Source of the DNA: Sphingomonas ginsenosidimutans
GTDB lineage: Bacteria; Pseudomonadota; Alphaproteobacteria; Sphingomonadales; Sphingomonadaceae
Assembly: GCF_002374835.1 (NCBI RefSeq)
Contig: NZ_NWVD01000005.1
Span: 62,001 to 126,000, forward strand
Length of the DNA stretch: 64,000 bases
Direction of reading: 5' to 3'
Positions within the stretch are counted from its first letter, which is position 1. Each line of letters begins with the position of its first letter. The notes below the pieces were generated by a model. The model saw only the letters and a list, made by a program, of their open reading frames with translations, was not told the DNA's origin and searched no databases. A program made the translations under genes and the position numbers. Shown here in pieces: positions 54,654 through 64,000 of this stretch.

Positions 54654-55103
54654 ATGCGCATTTACCTGACCGTGATCGACGACACCGCCGAGGCATTGAG
54701 CGCGCTGCGCTTCGCAGCGCGGCGCGCGGTGAAGACCGGCGGCGGGGTAGAGATCCTCGCGCTGCTGCCGCCGCAGGAGTTCATCGCGTTCGGCGGGGTG
54801 CAGGCCACGATCGAGGAGGAACAGCGCCAGCGGGCCGAGGGGCTGGTCGCGCGTGCGGCGGGCACGATCCTGGAGGAATCGGGGGTGCGCCCGTCGCTGA
54901 CCGTGCGCGAGGGCGACGGGCCGAAGGTGATCCGGCAGATGATCGCCGACAATCCGCGCATCGCCGCACTGGTGCTGGGCGCGGCACCGGGTGCGCCCGG
55001 TGCGCTGGTCAGCCATTTCGCGGCGGAGGCCGGCACGCTGCCGGTCCCGCTGATGATCGTGCCGGGCGGGCTGGACGCCGCCGCGATCGACCGGCTGAGC
55101 TGA
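54654..55103 (+). CDS. Universal stress protein (UspA-like)
   Basis: 149 residues. Begins [40 protein letters not shown], a Usp-type Rossmann-like strand and helix, and ends with [32 protein letters not shown], a loosened form of the G2xG9G(S/T) nucleotide site. The glycine positions are partly kept, so ATP binding is uncertain. Divergent from pdhC with 110 nt between them. Confidence 0.83.
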   Translation: MRIYLTVIDDTAEALSALRFAARRAVKTGGGVEILALLPPQEFIAFGGVQATIEEEQRQRAEGLVARAAGTILEESGVRPSLTVREGDGPKVIRQMIADNPRIAALVLGAAPGAPGALVSHFAAEAGTLPVPLMIVPGGLDAAAIDRLS

Positions 55104-55130
55104 GGCGCGGACCGGGCGTCCGCCGCAGGC

Positions 55131-56249
55131 TCAGCAGCGACAGCGGCTCTTGGTGTAGCGGCGCGGCGCCTTGGTATAGCGACGCCCCGTGTGGACCACG
55201 CGATCCCCGTAGACGTCCTGCACCGTCTGTCCGGTGCCGCCCGACTGGACGGTGATGGTGGTGATCGTGGCGGGCGGATAATACCAGCCGCCGGCGACAT
55301 AGCCGGGCGCGCCCTGCGTCGTCGTCACGACCGTGCCGTTGCCGCCGGTCACCTGCACCGGGGGATAGGGGGCGTAGGCGGGGTAGTCGGCTGGCGGCGG
55401 GCCGTAATAGGTCGTCCCCGAATAGGTCGTGCCTGCATAATCGCCGCCATAGCTGCCCTGCTGATAGGCGACGACCGGTGGCGGCGGCGCACCCGGTCCA
55501 CCGGCGCCCGGCGGCGGGGGATAGCCGGCACCGGGGGGCGGATAGCCCGCACCCGGTGGCGGCGCGACCGGGACGCGCCCCGCGCGGTCCGCCTTGTCGA
55601 TCGCCATGCCGGCCAGCGCGCCCGCGCCCGCGCCCAGCAAGGTGCCGCCCAGCCGGTTGCCCGATCCTGCGATCACATTGCCCGCTACGCCGCCGACCAC
55701 CGCACCGATGGCGGCGCCGCCCAGCCCGCCGTCGGCATCGCGCGTCGGATAGGGGAGCCGCGGGTAGCCGTCACTCGCCACATCCGCGCCATAGCCGCCA
55801 TATCCCGCGTCGCCGCGCGACCAGTCGATCCCGCCGACGCTGTCGTACACCGTCCCGCGCGGGTCGATCAGCACCGCATCGTCATAGTAACGCGACCAGG
55901 TATAGCCATAGGGCGGTTGGCGCAGGCCATAGGCCTGCCAGTCGTTGATGTGCCAGCCCGGCGCGATCCAATAGCCCGGCAGCGCCCAGCCGCGCACCGG
56001 CCGGCGATACGCGCCCCAGCCCCCCGGCGCGCGCATCCCGCCCCACCAGCGGCCGCCGATCTGACCGCCCCAGCGCGGCCCGTGCCATGCACGGGTGCCG
56101 TTCCACTGGCCCCGGGTCCACTGGCCCCGATCCGACGGGCCATGCCGGCCGCCGTTCCACGTTGTCGCGCCCGGCGCCGTCTGCGCCACGGCGGGTGCGC
56201 CGGCAGCAAGCGAGAGTGAGGCGACGGCGGCGATCGGCAGCAGGCGCAT
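55131..56249 (-). CDS. Exported RcnB-like protein with glycine-zipper and Pro/Gly-rich tail
   Basis: 372 residues. Signal peptide to about 23, a Trp/Arg/Gly-rich region, then an RcnB-type segment (LPGYWIAPGWHINDWQAYGLRQPPYGYTWSRYYDDAVLIDPRGTVYD). A glycine-zipper 2TM-like hairpin (GGAAIGAVVGGVAGNVIAGSGNRLGGTLLGAGAGALAGMAID, about 205-245) follows, then proline- and tyrosine-rich repeats PPPGAGYPPPGAGYPPPP and a basic Cys-containing end, RCRC. RcnB proteins affect nickel and cobalt balance in the periplasm; the zipper suggests membrane or wall association here. Confidence 0.8.
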   Translation of the reverse strand: MRLLPIAAVASLSLAAGAPAVAQTAPGATTWNGGRHGPSDRGQWTRGQWNGTRAWHGPRWGGQIGGRWWGGMRAPGGWGAYRRPVRGWALPGYWIAPGWHINDWQAYGLRQPPYGYTWSRYYDDAVLIDPRGTVYDSVGGIDWSRGDAGYGGYGADVASDGYPRLPYPTRDADGGLGGAAIGAVVGGVAGNVIAGSGNRLGGTLLGAGAGALAGMAIDKADRAGRVPVAPPPGAGYPPPGAGYPPPPGAGGPGAPPPPVVAYQQGSYGGDYAGTTYSGTTYYGPPPADYPAYAPYPPVQVTGGNGTVVTTTQGAPGYVAGGWYYPPATITTITVQSGGTGQTVQDVYGDRVVHTGRRYTKAPRRYTKSRCRC

Positions 56250-56390
56250 GGGCGCAATCCTTCCCCTGAAGCAACCCGGCCGCAACGCGCCCGTGGTGAA
56301 CGGGTTGCTTACCATCGTGACGCCACTGCAACCAGAGCCGCGCGCCGCGCGCGATCTGTCCCGTTTTGGGGCGAGGCTGTGGTCAGTCGC

Positions 56391-56876
56391 TCAACCGCGC
56401 AGTCGCGGGGCGAGCAGCGCCATCATCGCCTCGCACCCCGCCGCGTCGGTCGCATCGAACCGCGCGGGCAGGGGACTGTCGAGATCGAGGACGCCGATCA
56501 GCCGATCGCCGTCGAGGATCGGCACGACCAGTTCCGACCGGCTCGCCGCGTCGCACGCGATATGCCCCGGAAAGGCGTGGACGTCCTCCACCAGCTGCGT
56601 GCGCCGCTCGGCCGCGGCGGTGCCGCATACGCCCTTGCCCAGCGGGATGCGGATGCACGCCGCCTTGCCCTGGAACGGCCCCAGCACCAGTTCGTCGCCG
56701 ACCATCCGATAGAAGCCGGCCCAGTTCAGGTCGGGCAGATACTGGCCGATCATCGCGGCGGCATTGGCCATGTTGGCGATCGCATCCGGCTCGCCCGCGG
56801 TCAGCGCGTCGAGCGCGGCGGTCAGTTCGCGGTACAATTCCGCGCGGTCGGTCGTGGCGATGTCGAAGGCGTACAT
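56391..56876 (-). CDS. msrC: Free methionine-(R)-sulfoxide reductase (GAF domain)
   Basis: 161 residues forming one GAF domain. The three reductase cysteines are C74, C84 and C108 (GKAACIRIPLGKGVCG, HIACDAASRSEL), with the same 10 and 24 residue spacings as the Escherichia coli enzyme. WAGFYRMVGDELVLGPFQGK and VPILDGDRLIGVLDLDS are typical. It reduces free methionine-R-sulfoxide in the cytoplasm, part of oxidative stress defence. Confidence 0.92.
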   Translation of the reverse strand: MYAFDIATTDRAELYRELTAALDALTAGEPDAIANMANAAAMIGQYLPDLNWAGFYRMVGDELVLGPFQGKAACIRIPLGKGVCGTAAAERRTQLVEDVHAFPGHIACDAASRSELVVPILDGDRLIGVLDLDSPLPARFDATDAAGCEAMMALLAPRLRG

Positions 56877-56920
56877 GCCGCCGTAGCTAGGCGCACCTGC
56901 CGGAAAGTCCAGCCGCGCGG

Positions 56921-58837
56921 TCAGGCAGCGGTGCGCAGCTGGCTGAGGAAGGTCGCGACGCTGCGGTCGAGCCGCGAGAGCGTCTCGGTGAGGTCGAGCG
57001 CGACCCCGTCCAGCCGGTCGGCGGCATCGTGCCCGGCAGCGATCGCCGAGCGGGTATCGCCGACCGATGCGGCGGCGGTACGACTTTCGGCGGCGATCCC
57101 GTCGATCCCGGCGCGGATGCCGTCGATGCCGCGCGCCTGGCGGTTCACCGCCTCGGTGATGACGCTCGATGCCTGTTCGGTGCGGGTCAGCGCGCCGCTG
57201 ATCGTACCGATCGATTCGACCGCGGTGCCGACGCGGTCGCGCAGTGCCCCGATCTGGGTGGCGACGCGCGCGGTCAGATCGGCGGTGTGATGCGCCAGCG
57301 ACTTCACCTCGCTGGCGACCACCGCGAAGCCGGAGCCGGCCTTGCCTGCACGCGCCGCCTCGATCTGCGCGTTGAGCGCCAGCAGGTTGGTCTGCCGCGA
57401 CAGATCGTCGATCAGCGTCAATACCCCGCCGATCTCGTCGAGCGATCCCGCCAGTTCGCCCACGCTCGCCTGTATCTCCTGCCCGTCGCTGGCGGCGCGG
57501 CGTGCGTCCGACAGCGCGGCGAGCGACTGGCGCTCGATCTCGCGGCTGGCCTCGGTAAAGGTCGCCGCCTGCGGTGCGAGGTCGAGCGAGCGGCGCTCGG
57601 TGGCGGCGGCGGCGGTCGATGCGTTGGTGGCGAGCGTCTCCAACCCGCGCGCCTGGTCGCGGACCTGTTCCGACGCCCCGGCCAGCAACGCCGCCTGCCC
57701 GCGCATCGTCGCCAGCAACGGCGCCAGTTCGCGTTCCAGCTGCTGGCGCGCCTCGGCCATTGCGGCGTCGCGGGCGTTGCGCACTTTGGCATCCAGCGCG
57801 CGATTGTCGGCGCGCACCTGCGCCACCGTCCGTTCCAGCCGGTCGCGCGCCTCCTGCTCGGCGGCGGCGGCGGCATCGCGGGCGCGGTTCAGTTCCTCCA
57901 GCGCGTCATGCGCCTGGCGGGCGGCGCGTTCGGACTGCGCGATCGCCGCGGCGGTATCCGCCAGGATTCGGCGCGACCGGCGCAGGATCTGCCGGGTCAG
58001 CAATCCCAGCAGCGCGAGCAGGATGACGACCGCCGCCAGGCCGCGACGCAGAAGGTACGCGCCCGGCTGCCTCGCGTCCCATTGCAACTGGCCGAACGCC
58101 ACGCCGCGCGCATCGTGGAGGGGCAGCGTCGGTTTTCCCGCGGACACCGGCACGCCCAGCGGGACGAAGTGGACGCCCGACAGCTCGCGCTCGCCGCCAA
58201 GCCGACTCAGCTCCGCGGGTGACAGGATGTTGACGAAGACGAGATAGGAACGGTCGCTTCGGGTCGGCGTCTCGCCGCTCGCATCGGTGATCTGCACCAC
58301 GCTGACGATCGCCAGCCGGTCGCCGATCGGTACATACATGCCACGTTCGTTGCGCCCGTTGGCGGGTTGCCGGCGAAGGTCGGCGAGGACGGTGCGCAGC
58401 GACGGGCCGATCAGCTCGAACGCGTCAATCGGCTCTCGTCGGTCGCGGTTGCTGGCATAGATCGTGCGACCCTGCCCGTCGATGACCAGCGCATGTTCGT
58501 ATTGGTGGGACAGATAGACGTAGGCGCCGATGTTCCGATGCGCCCACCCGGTGTCGCGATGCAGCACGATCCGGTCGAACGCATCGTCCCATTGCGCGTA
58601 GCCGCGTTCGTTGCGCACAAGGAACTGGCGTTCCGAATCGATCAGGAATTCCGCCATCTGCCGCTCGCGCGCCAGTTCCTGCCGGTCCGACGCGGCGCTG
58701 AACCAGAACAGCAGCGCCAGCGTGACCGCCGACGATGCCAGCAGGATGAAGATCAGCGGCGCCACGAAGTGGCGGCGGTAGATCGATGCCAGCGACGCCA
58801 GGTCGGCGTCCGGGCGCGCGGCAACGGGCAACGTCAT
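56921..58837 (-). CDS. Methyl-accepting chemotaxis protein with CHASE4-like sensor
   Basis: 638 residues. First span at about 26-48, a periplasmic sensor of about 200 residues resembling CHASE4 ([43 protein letters not shown]), a second span near 255-275 ([15 protein letters not shown]), a long coiled coil, and the signalling domain with hairpin tip [45 protein letters not shown]. The tip lacks nothing obvious. No flagellar or che genes are in the window; it may serve a remote array or a non-motility pathway. Confidence 0.92.
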   Translation of the reverse strand: MTLPVAARPDADLASLASIYRRHFVAPLIFILLASSAVTLALLFWFSAASDRQELARERQMAEFLIDSERQFLVRNERGYAQWDDAFDRIVLHRDTGWAHRNIGAYVYLSHQYEHALVIDGQGRTIYASNRDRREPIDAFELIGPSLRTVLADLRRQPANGRNERGMYVPIGDRLAIVSVVQITDASGETPTRSDRSYLVFVNILSPAELSRLGGERELSGVHFVPLGVPVSAGKPTLPLHDARGVAFGQLQWDARQPGAYLLRRGLAAVVILLALLGLLTRQILRRSRRILADTAAAIAQSERAARQAHDALEELNRARDAAAAAEQEARDRLERTVAQVRADNRALDAKVRNARDAAMAEARQQLERELAPLLATMRGQAALLAGASEQVRDQARGLETLATNASTAAAATERRSLDLAPQAATFTEASREIERQSLAALSDARRAASDGQEIQASVGELAGSLDEIGGVLTLIDDLSRQTNLLALNAQIEAARAGKAGSGFAVVASEVKSLAHHTADLTARVATQIGALRDRVGTAVESIGTISGALTRTEQASSVITEAVNRQARGIDGIRAGIDGIAAESRTAAASVGDTRSAIAAGHDAADRLDGVALDLTETLSRLDRSVATFLSQLRTAA

Positions 58838-58886
58838 GCCGCGAACATAGTTGATCCGCTTTAAGGCTACGCTAACGGCGCTGCCG

Positions 58887-59309
58887 TCATTCGCGCACCT
58901 TGCCGCGCCCCGCCTTCACCGCCGAACGTCGCGCCTTTCCTTCTACCCGTCGGGTCTGCGATGCGCGCGTCGGCTTGGTGGGGCGCCGCTTCTTGGGGAC
59001 GATCAACGCCTCGCGGATCATCGCGATCAACCGGTCGCGCACTTCCTGCCGGTTGAGAAGCTGCGACCGCGCGCCCTCGCTGCGCAGCACCAACACGCCC
59101 TCGCGCGTCATCCGCGTTCCCGCGATCGCCGCCAGCCGGTGCTTGACCGCATCGGGCAGGCCGGGGGAGCGCGCCACGTCGAAGCGCAGCATGACCGCGC
59201 TGTCGGTGGTGTTCACATGCTGCCCGCCGGGACCCGATGCGCGCGTGAACGATTCCTCCAGCTCGTCGCTGTCGATCGCGATGCTGCGCGAAATCGGGAT
59301 CGCTACCAT
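58887..59309 (-). CDS. arfB: Ribosome-rescue peptidyl-tRNA hydrolase ArfB (YaeJ)
   Basis: 140 residues. The catalytic GGQ is at 28-30 ([21 protein letters not shown]) and the C-terminal tail ([31 protein letters not shown]) is the long basic extension that enters the mRNA channel of stalled ribosomes. Small size and no codon-reading domain separate it from RF1 and RF2. ATG 59309 overlaps the end of the gene upstream by 7 nt; a GTG nine bases earlier is an alternative. Confidence 0.93.
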   Translation of the reverse strand: MVAIPISRSIAIDSDELEESFTRASGPGGQHVNTTDSAVMLRFDVARSPGLPDAVKHRLAAIAGTRMTREGVLVLRSEGARSQLLNRQEVRDRLIAMIREALIVPKKRRPTKPTRASQTRRVEGKARRSAVKAGRGKVRE

Positions 59310-60169
59310 TGGCGCCACGTATCGATGTCGTCGACCAGCGCCGGCTGGCGCGCGGCATAGGCGATGTCCACCAGCGCGGCGACGATATCCTCGCGCTCAT
59401 CGGTGCCGATCACGCCGCCGGCCGCGTCGTCGGCGTCGTTGAACCATTCGACGGTGCGTTTCAGGACCGCGCGCACCGCCGGCTTGCGCGGTTTCTCCCC
59501 CATCGCCGCCAGTTCGGCGCGGGCGGCGCGCAGCATCGCACGCGCCCCGTCGATGAAGGCGGGCGGGGGGAAGGCCGGCGACGGTTGCCAGCGCGCCAGC
59601 GGCGTTTCCGCGGCAAGTTGCGCCCAGCTGAGAGTCGATAGCCGCGTTTTGAAGCGTTGCGCCGCGGCCTCGCGCTGCGCCTCCTCGCGCTCTTCCTCCT
59701 GGTCCAGTTCGGCGGCCAGCGCGTCACGATCGTTCGCCCAGCGCCATTCGCCTTCGACGATGATGTCGACGTTCGACAGCTCGCCGAAGCCGGCGCCCCG
59801 CCCGAACCCGGTTAGCGTGGCGAAGAACGTCTCTTCCTCTTCCGACACCGGCTGGTCGGCGACGAACGCGAGCGCGTCGAGCTGGCCCGGGGCGTCCAAC
59901 TCCTCCGGCCGCGCGCCGAACACGGCCGGCTTTCCACGAAAGGCGAAGCGGTGTTCGTGGAGGACCGGCGCGCCTACGACGTCCATTGCCGCTGGCGGCG
60001 TGCGCCACACGCCGGACAGCACCGCGACGCCGAGCATGTCGTCGGCCACGCCGATGATCTTGAATGCGCCGTAGCGTCCCGTGTGCGGGGGTGAGAACGT
60101 AGTGAACGGGCGCGTGCGGAAGGACCAGACCTGCCCGGCGGCCGGGGGCGGCGTGATCGGCTCAGGCAT
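59303..60169 (-). CDS. Conserved hypothetical protein
   Basis: 288 residues, no signal peptide or membrane span. The N-terminal half reads like a small beta-rich domain (GQVWSFRTRPFTTFSPPHTGRYGAFKIIGVADDMLGVAVLSGVW, HEHRFAFRGKPAVFG), followed by an acidic helix rich in Glu and Gln (AAELDQEEEREEAQREAAAQRF) and a helical end that ends [32 protein letters not shown] do not recognise the family. It overlaps the RluA-type gene by 8 nt and the arfB gene by 7 nt, so the three are probably co-transcribed; the link to RNA or ribosome work is only by position. Confidence 0.75.
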   Translation of the reverse strand: MPEPITPPPAAGQVWSFRTRPFTTFSPPHTGRYGAFKIIGVADDMLGVAVLSGVWRTPPAAMDVVGAPVLHEHRFAFRGKPAVFGARPEELDAPGQLDALAFVADQPVSEEEETFFATLTGFGRGAGFGELSNVDIIVEGEWRWANDRDALAAELDQEEEREEAQREAAAQRFKTRLSTLSWAQLAAETPLARWQPSPAFPPPAFIDGARAMLRAARAELAAMGEKPRKPAVRAVLKRTVEWFNDADDAAGGVIGTDEREDIVAALVDIAYAARQPALVDDIDTWRQW

Positions 60170-60818
60170 CGCCGTCGAAGCCCAGCGCGGTGAACCGTTC
60201 CGGCCACGGTGCCTGCGCGGTCACGTCGTCCTTGCCGGGGCGCGGCACGGTCAGCGCGATCGCGTGGAGCATCATTCCGCCGGGATGCGCGGTGCCGTAG
60301 ACCGGATCGCCAGTCACCGCCGCGCCCAGCCCTTCCAGCGCGTGGACGCGAATCTGGTGGGTGCGCCCGGTCGCCGGCAGGAACTCGACCAGCGCGCGTC
60401 CGGCATGGTCGCCGATCACGCGCCAGTCGGTCCGCGCCGACTTGCCGCGCGGATCGCGCGTCATCCGCCAGCCGCGTTCCGCCGACGACACCTTGCCCAG
60501 CGGCAGGTCGATCGTCCCGCTAGCTTCCCGCGGCACGCCGTCGAGCACCGCGACATAGCGTTTGCGCAACGCACCCGCTTCGAACGCCTGCTGGAACCGC
60601 GCATGCGCCTTGGGATTGCGCGACAGCAGCAGGCAGCCGCTGGTGTCGCGGTCGAGGCGGTGGACCGCGACGGGCCAGCGCCGGAACCCGAAGGTCAGCG
60701 AGGCGAGGTGGTTTTCCAGGCTGGTCGCGCCGTCGCGCGGCCGGTCCACCGGCAGGCCCGCCGGCTTGTCGATCACCAACGCCTCACCGTCGAGGAAGAG
60801 CACACGGTCGCCTAACAT
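60162..60818 (-). CDS. RluA-family RNA pseudouridine synthase
   Basis: 218 residues. The catalytic Asp is D56 in AVHRLDRDTSGCLLLSRN, and ALVIDKPAGLPVDRP and GRTHQIRVHALEGLGAAVTGDPVYG are the other family motifs. No S4 domain is present, so it is the compact RluA/TruC type; the target RNA position cannot be told. Start at ATG 60818, which is preceded by GGGGGCAGG. Divergent from the peptidase gene, with 46 nt between. Confidence 0.92.
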   Translation of the reverse strand: MLGDRVLFLDGEALVIDKPAGLPVDRPRDGATSLENHLASLTFGFRRWPVAVHRLDRDTSGCLLLSRNPKAHARFQQAFEAGALRKRYVAVLDGVPREASGTIDLPLGKVSSAERGWRMTRDPRGKSARTDWRVIGDHAGRALVEFLPATGRTHQIRVHALEGLGAAVTGDPVYGTAHPGGMMLHAIALTVPRPGKDDVTAQAPWPERFTALGFDGDA

Positions 60819-60864
60819 GCCTGCCCCCTTGCCATCATGGCGCCGCGCTGGCCAGAGGGGTGCC

Positions 60865-61653
60865 ATGCAGCGCGCCATCCTGTTCCTCATCATGTTCGTC
60901 CTGGCGATCCCGGCGCAGGCGCAGGTTTGTGCTGTGGGTCGCGCGCCGTCCGCCGCCGACGGTCGCGTGCTCGGGCATCTGCCCTATGGCGATGCGCCGC
61001 CGGGCGATCTGGTGCCGGTGCCCTCGCAATGGGTGGCGGGGAAGGGCTGCGTCCTGCGGCGGGAGGTGCTGCCCGATCTGGAACGGCTGCTGACCGCCGC
61101 CGCGGCCGATCCGGCGGTGGGCGGGCGCATCCTGGCGCTGTCGTGCCATCGCGCGATCCTGTACCAGCAATCGGTGTTCTGCCGCGGCGAGCGGGCGGGG
61201 AGCGATGCCGGCGATCGCGCCATCTCGGTCGCGCCACCGGGGCACAGCGAGCATGCCACCGGCTTCGCGCTGGACTTCGCCTTTCGCCCGCGCGTCAACG
61301 ACTGCCCGGATGTCGAGGCGTGCGTTGCCGCCACCCCGGCGTTCCGCTGGCTGGCGGCCAACGCGCCGCGCTACGGCTTCGAAATGTCCTTCCCCGCGGG
61401 CAACCGGCAGGGGGTGAAATGGGAGCCGTGGCACTGGCGATGGGTCGGCGCGACCGGGGCCACCCCGGCGGCGCAGCGCGCGCGGCTGCTGTTTGCGCGG
61501 GCGCGCCGCGACTTTCCCGCCAACCCGGCGGTGCCGCCCGACGTGGTGGTGATCGGCCATGTCGATGCGCCGCCGGTCTATCTGGGCGCCTATCCGCCGC
61601 CAGACTGTCGCAAGGGCAAGTGCCGGATGCCGCGTCCGGCACGGCGCCGATAG
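60865..61653 (+). CDS. Exported D-alanyl-D-alanine carboxypeptidase (VanY, LAS metallopeptidase)
   Basis: 262 residues. Signal peptide ends near AQAQ (residue 20). The zinc site is H130 in GHSEHATGFALDFAF with D137, and the E187/H190 pair in WEPWHWRW, matching the SxHxxGxAxD ... ExWH pattern of VanY/DacB-type enzymes. Six or more cysteines suggest disulfide bonds in the periplasm. It would trim cell-wall peptides. The C-terminal 40 residues (DVVVIGHVDAPPVYLGAYPPPDCRKGKC) lie beyond the usual domain. Confidence 0.88.
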   Translation: MQRAILFLIMFVLAIPAQAQVCAVGRAPSAADGRVLGHLPYGDAPPGDLVPVPSQWVAGKGCVLRREVLPDLERLLTAAAADPAVGGRILALSCHRAILYQQSVFCRGERAGSDAGDRAISVAPPGHSEHATGFALDFAFRPRVNDCPDVEACVAATPAFRWLAANAPRYGFEMSFPAGNRQGVKWEPWHWRWVGATGATPAAQRARLLFARARRDFPANPAVPPDVVVIGHVDAPPVYLGAYPPPDCRKGKCRMPRPARRR

Positions 61654-61654
61654 C

Positions 61655-61689
61655 GCGTATCGCCCCGGCGCGCTGCCGGGGCGATACGC
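61655..61689. terminator. Perfect 15-bp hairpin between convergent genes
   Basis: GCGTATCGCCCCGGC (61655-61669) pairs with GCCGGGGCGATACGC (61675-61689) around a 5-nt loop in the 43-nt gap between the peptidase gene and wrbA. No U-tract; likely bidirectional. Confidence 0.7.
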
Positions 61690-61696
61690 AGCATCA

Positions 61697-62299
61697 TCAG
61701 CCGAACAGCTTCGCCGCCGTCTCGGCAATACGCTTGCCCTGATGGCGCGCGCCGTCCAGATCGACCTGGCTGGGCTGGCGGCTGCCGTCGCCGTCGGCGA
61801 GCGTGCTGGCGCCATAGGGGGTGCCGCCATGCACTTCCTTGACGCCCATCTGCCCCTGGAAGCCATAGTCCAGTCCGACGATCGCCATGCCGTGATGCAG
61901 CAGGTTGGTGATGATCGAGAACAATGTCGTCTCCTGCCCGCCGTGCTGGCTGGCGGTAGAGGTGAATGCACCGCCGACCTTGCCGATCAGCGCGCCGCGC
62001 ATCCACACGCCGCCGGTGGTGTCCCAGAAGGCCGCCATCTGGCTGGGCATCCGGCCATAACGGGTCGGCGCGCCGACGATGATCGCGTCGTAGTTCGCCA
62101 GCGCGTCCGGCCCCTCGATCAGCGGGTGGGCGGTGTCGGTCTTGAACCCGGCGGCCTTCACGACCTCGTCCGGGGCGGTTTCGGCGACACGGCGGATCTC
62201 CACTTCGGCGCCACCGGCGCGCGCGCCCTCGGCGACGGCATCGGCCATCTTCTCGATATGCCCGTAGGAGGAATAATAAAGCACCAGGACCTTGGCCAT
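61697..62299 (-). CDS. wrbA: NAD(P)H:quinone oxidoreductase WrbA
   Basis: 200 residues. Flavodoxin-like start [24 protein letters not shown], then [25 protein letters not shown] and [27 protein letters not shown], all typical of WrbA. It reduces quinones by two electrons with bound FMN and protects against oxidative stress. It is divergent from a LysR gene, and a dyad in the 120-nt gap suggests that regulator controls it. Confidence 0.95.
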   Translation of the reverse strand: MAKVLVLYYSSYGHIEKMADAVAEGARAGGAEVEIRRVAETAPDEVVKAAGFKTDTAHPLIEGPDALANYDAIIVGAPTRYGRMPSQMAAFWDTTGGVWMRGALIGKVGGAFTSTASQHGGQETTLFSIITNLLHHGMAIVGLDYGFQGQMGVKEVHGGTPYGASTLADGDGSRQPSQVDLDGARHQGKRIAETAAKLFG

Positions 62300-62379
62300 G
62301 AACGGCTCCTTTTCGATGGGTGGGGACGAAAAAAACGTGTGGCGCGAACCTAGGTGTGCGGCCGGCGCGCGAAAACGTG

Positions 62380-62401
62380 AACGATTGAAACGGATCGTTT
62401 C
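62380..62401. promoter_or_regulatory. Putative LysR operator between wrbA and lysR
   Basis: Two overlapping dyads: AACGAT-N8-ATCGTT (62380-62385, 62394-62399) and GAAACG-gat-CGTTTC (62387-62392, 62396-62401). Arms are perfect. The spot is 19 nt before the LysR start and 81 nt before wrbA, right for a shared divergent control region. Confidence 0.6.
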
Positions 62402-62419
62402 GCCCGATAGACGTTTCGC

Positions 62420-63307
62420 ATGAGGCTCCCCGACCTGGAGGCATGGGCAATCTTCGCCGCGGTGGCGGAGCACCGCTCGTTCAGCGGCGCGGCAGAGGCG
62501 ATCGGGTTGAGCAAGGCCACCGTCTCCAAGGGCGTGTCGCGGCTGGAAGCGCATCTGGGCCTGTCGCTGTTCCATCGCACCTCGCGGCGGCTTGCACTGA
62601 CCGAGGCGGGACGCCCGCTTGCCGACCATGCCGCGCGGATCGTGGCGGAGGCGCAGGCCGCCGAGGAGGCCGCGCGGCAGGGCGCCAGCGCGCCGGCCGG
62701 GCGCGTCCGGGTGGCGGCACCGATGAGTTTCGGGTTGCAGAACGTCGCGCCGGTCATCGCCGATTTCCTGGCGGAACACCCCGCGATCGAGATCGAGCTG
62801 CACCTGTCCGACGCGCGCGTCGATATCGTGGCGGAGGGGTTCGACATCGCGCTGCGCATCGCCGACCTGCCCGACAGCAGCCTGCGCGCGCGGCGGCTGT
62901 GCGGCATCGCGGGGCATCTGGTCGCCGCGCCCGCCTATCTCGCGCGGCACGGCACGCCGACGCATCCGTCGCAACTCGGCGAGCATCGGCTGCTGGGCTA
63001 TACCAACCTGTCCGGTCCGTGGCGCTTCCGCTCGCGCGACGGTGCCGATGTGTCGGTCAAGGCGCACGGGCCGCTGCAGTCGAACAACGGCACCGCCCTG
63101 TTGCCCGCGCTGCTCGCCGGGCTGGGGATCGCGCGGCTGCCCGCCTTCATCCTGGGCGATGCGCTGACGTCGGGGCAGGTGGTGGAGATCCTGCCCGACT
63201 GGGCGCCCGCGCCGACCGCGCTCCATCTGCTCACCCCGCCCAGCGCGCTGCGCCCGGCGCGGGTCGAGGCGCTGATCGCGTTCCTGTCGGCGCGGCTCAA
63301 GGATTGA
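62420..63307 (+). CDS. LysR-type transcriptional regulator
   Basis: 295 residues: helix-turn-helix at about 1-60 ([53 protein letters not shown]), ligand domain from about 90 ([38 protein letters not shown]). This is the CrgA-like branch whose members often control an adjacent divergent quinone reductase gene, as here with wrbA. The inducer may be a quinone or electrophile; that is inference from the target. Confidence 0.93.
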   Translation: MRLPDLEAWAIFAAVAEHRSFSGAAEAIGLSKATVSKGVSRLEAHLGLSLFHRTSRRLALTEAGRPLADHAARIVAEAQAAEEAARQGASAPAGRVRVAAPMSFGLQNVAPVIADFLAEHPAIEIELHLSDARVDIVAEGFDIALRIADLPDSSLRARRLCGIAGHLVAAPAYLARHGTPTHPSQLGEHRLLGYTNLSGPWRFRSRDGADVSVKAHGPLQSNNGTALLPALLAGLGIARLPAFILGDALTSGQVVEILPDWAPAPTALHLLTPPSALRPARVEALIAFLSARLKD

Positions 63308-63376
63308 CCCCCAAAGGTGCTGGCGTACCGGCGGCGGCTGCGCCATCGTGCCGGCACATCAAGGGGAATTCAGGGA

Positions 63377-64000
63377 ATGACGATGGTGAAGTGGGCGTGG
63401 CCGGTTGTGGCCGCGATGGCGGCGTCGGTGGCGTTGCCGGCGATGGCCGCACCGGCGCAGAAGGCGCCGGAGACGGTGGTGGTGACGGCGGCGCGGATGC
63501 TCGACGTGCAGAGCGGGCGGATGGTCGACCGCCCGGTGGTGACGGTCGTCGACGGAAAGGTCACCGCGGTCGTGTCCGGCGGCGCGGTGCCCGCGGGGGC
63601 GAAGCGCATCGACCTTGGCGATGCGACGATCGTGCCGGGGCTGATCGACATGCACGTCCACCTGACCAGCCTGGCGGAGGTCGGCGGCTATCAGGCGCTG
63701 AAATATACCGACAGCTTCTGGGGCGCGGTGGGCGTCGCCAATGCGGCGAAGACGCTGCGCGCGGGCTTCACCACGGTGCGCAACGTCGGTTCATCCGACT
63801 TCCAGGACGTCGGTCTGCGCGAGGCGATCGACGGCGGCTGGGTGATTGGCCCGCGGATCGTCGCCGCCGGCTATGCGATCGGCGCGACCGGCGGGCATTG
63901 CGACGACAATGCGCTGCCGCCTTCCTATGACAAGAAGCTGCCCTCGGTGGTCAACTCGCCCGAGGAAGCGCGCGCCAAGGTCCGCTGGCTGCACAAATAC
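63377..64000 (+). CDS. Exported amidohydrolase family protein (3' cut by window end)
   Basis: 208 codons are visible with no stop. Signal peptide MTMVKWAWPVVAAMAASVALPAMAAP, then a beta-sandwich part (VVTAARMLDVQSGRMVDRPVVTVVDGKVTAV) and the metal-binding HxH motif in IVPGLIDMHVHLTSL. RAGFTTVRNVG and GPRIVAAGYAIGATGGHCDD continue the imidazolonepropionase-like, Xaa-Pro dipeptidase type of secreted amidohydrolases. The later metal ligands are outside the window. ATG 63377 has CAGGGA directly upstream. The gap of 69 nt from lysR suggests its own transcription. Confidence 0.88.
   Translation, partial: MTMVKWAWPVVAAMAASVALPAMAAPAQKAPETVVVTAARMLDVQSGRMVDRPVVTVVDGKVTAVVSGGAVPAGAKRIDLGDATIVPGLIDMHVHLTSLAEVGGYQALKYTDSFWGAVGVANAAKTLRAGFTTVRNVGSSDFQDVGLREAIDGGWVIGPRIVAAGYAIGATGGHCDDNALPPSYDKKLPSVVNSPEEARAKVRWLHKY

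Overview
This 64 kb window is very GC-rich and comes from an alphaproteobacterium, most likely Sphingomonas or a close relative. The reasons are a CtrA cell-cycle regulator with a perfect CtrA box in its own promoter, three large TonB-dependent receptors, a FecI/FecR system, the pdhC ... lpdA gene order, and two kinds of paired-hairpin intergenic repeats. These assignments come from reading motifs and gene order; no database search was possible. No rRNA, tRNA, CRISPR array, prophage or insertion sequence was recognised.

Layout. (1) 1-2812: the end of a DUF1552 protein, an ankyrin-repeat protein, a cytochrome c' and a cytochrome b561, all on the + strand. (2) 2813-3128: an intergenic stretch with two repeat elements and a putative operator. 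(3) 3129-23772: nineteen + strand genes, nearly all overlapping or touching, that form one purine-catabolic unit. (4) 23894-28649: a divergent LysR regulator, a TonB-dependent receptor and an exported NUP-family protein, which look like the control and uptake arm of the purine unit. (5) 28700-32832 (- strand): an STN-type TonB receptor with its FecR and FecI partners. (6) 32948-48373: mostly housekeeping genes (ABC-F ATPase, two-component system, phosphoglycerate mutase, polyprenyl synthase, chorismate mutase, cation efflux), then a PQQ dehydrogenase facing a third TonB receptor, then ctrA. (7) 48476-54543 (- strand): AI-2E-family membrane protein, polytopic membrane protein, lpdA, a thioesterase, a tiny membrane protein and pdhC. 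(8) 54654-64000: stress, chemotaxis, ribosome-rescue, pseudouridine synthase, peptidase, WrbA and LysR genes, and an amidohydrolase cut by the window end.

How the purine genes fit together. Adenine and guanine deaminases feed hypoxanthine and xanthine to XdhABC. A flavoprotein (HpyO type), UraH and UraD would convert urate to allantoin. PuuE and an AllC/HpxK-type amidohydrolase would carry it to ureidoglycine. A PucG/HpxJ-type transaminase would make oxalurate plus glycine, and HpxX/Y/Z/W homologues would break down oxalurate and oxamate. An AzgA-type permease, a bile-acid-symporter-type permease, a TonB receptor and three exported proteins of nucleoside-cleaving families point to the use of nucleosides outside the cytoplasm. 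The most unusual observations are an in-frame fusion of the small HpxX/AtzG-like subunit to the C-terminus of the first permease, a 36-bp element shared (30/36 identical) by the purine operon promoter and the lysR/TonB-receptor intergenic region, a canonical EF-hand loop inside that TonB receptor, and a nucleoside hydrolase-family protein lacking its catalytic aspartate cluster.
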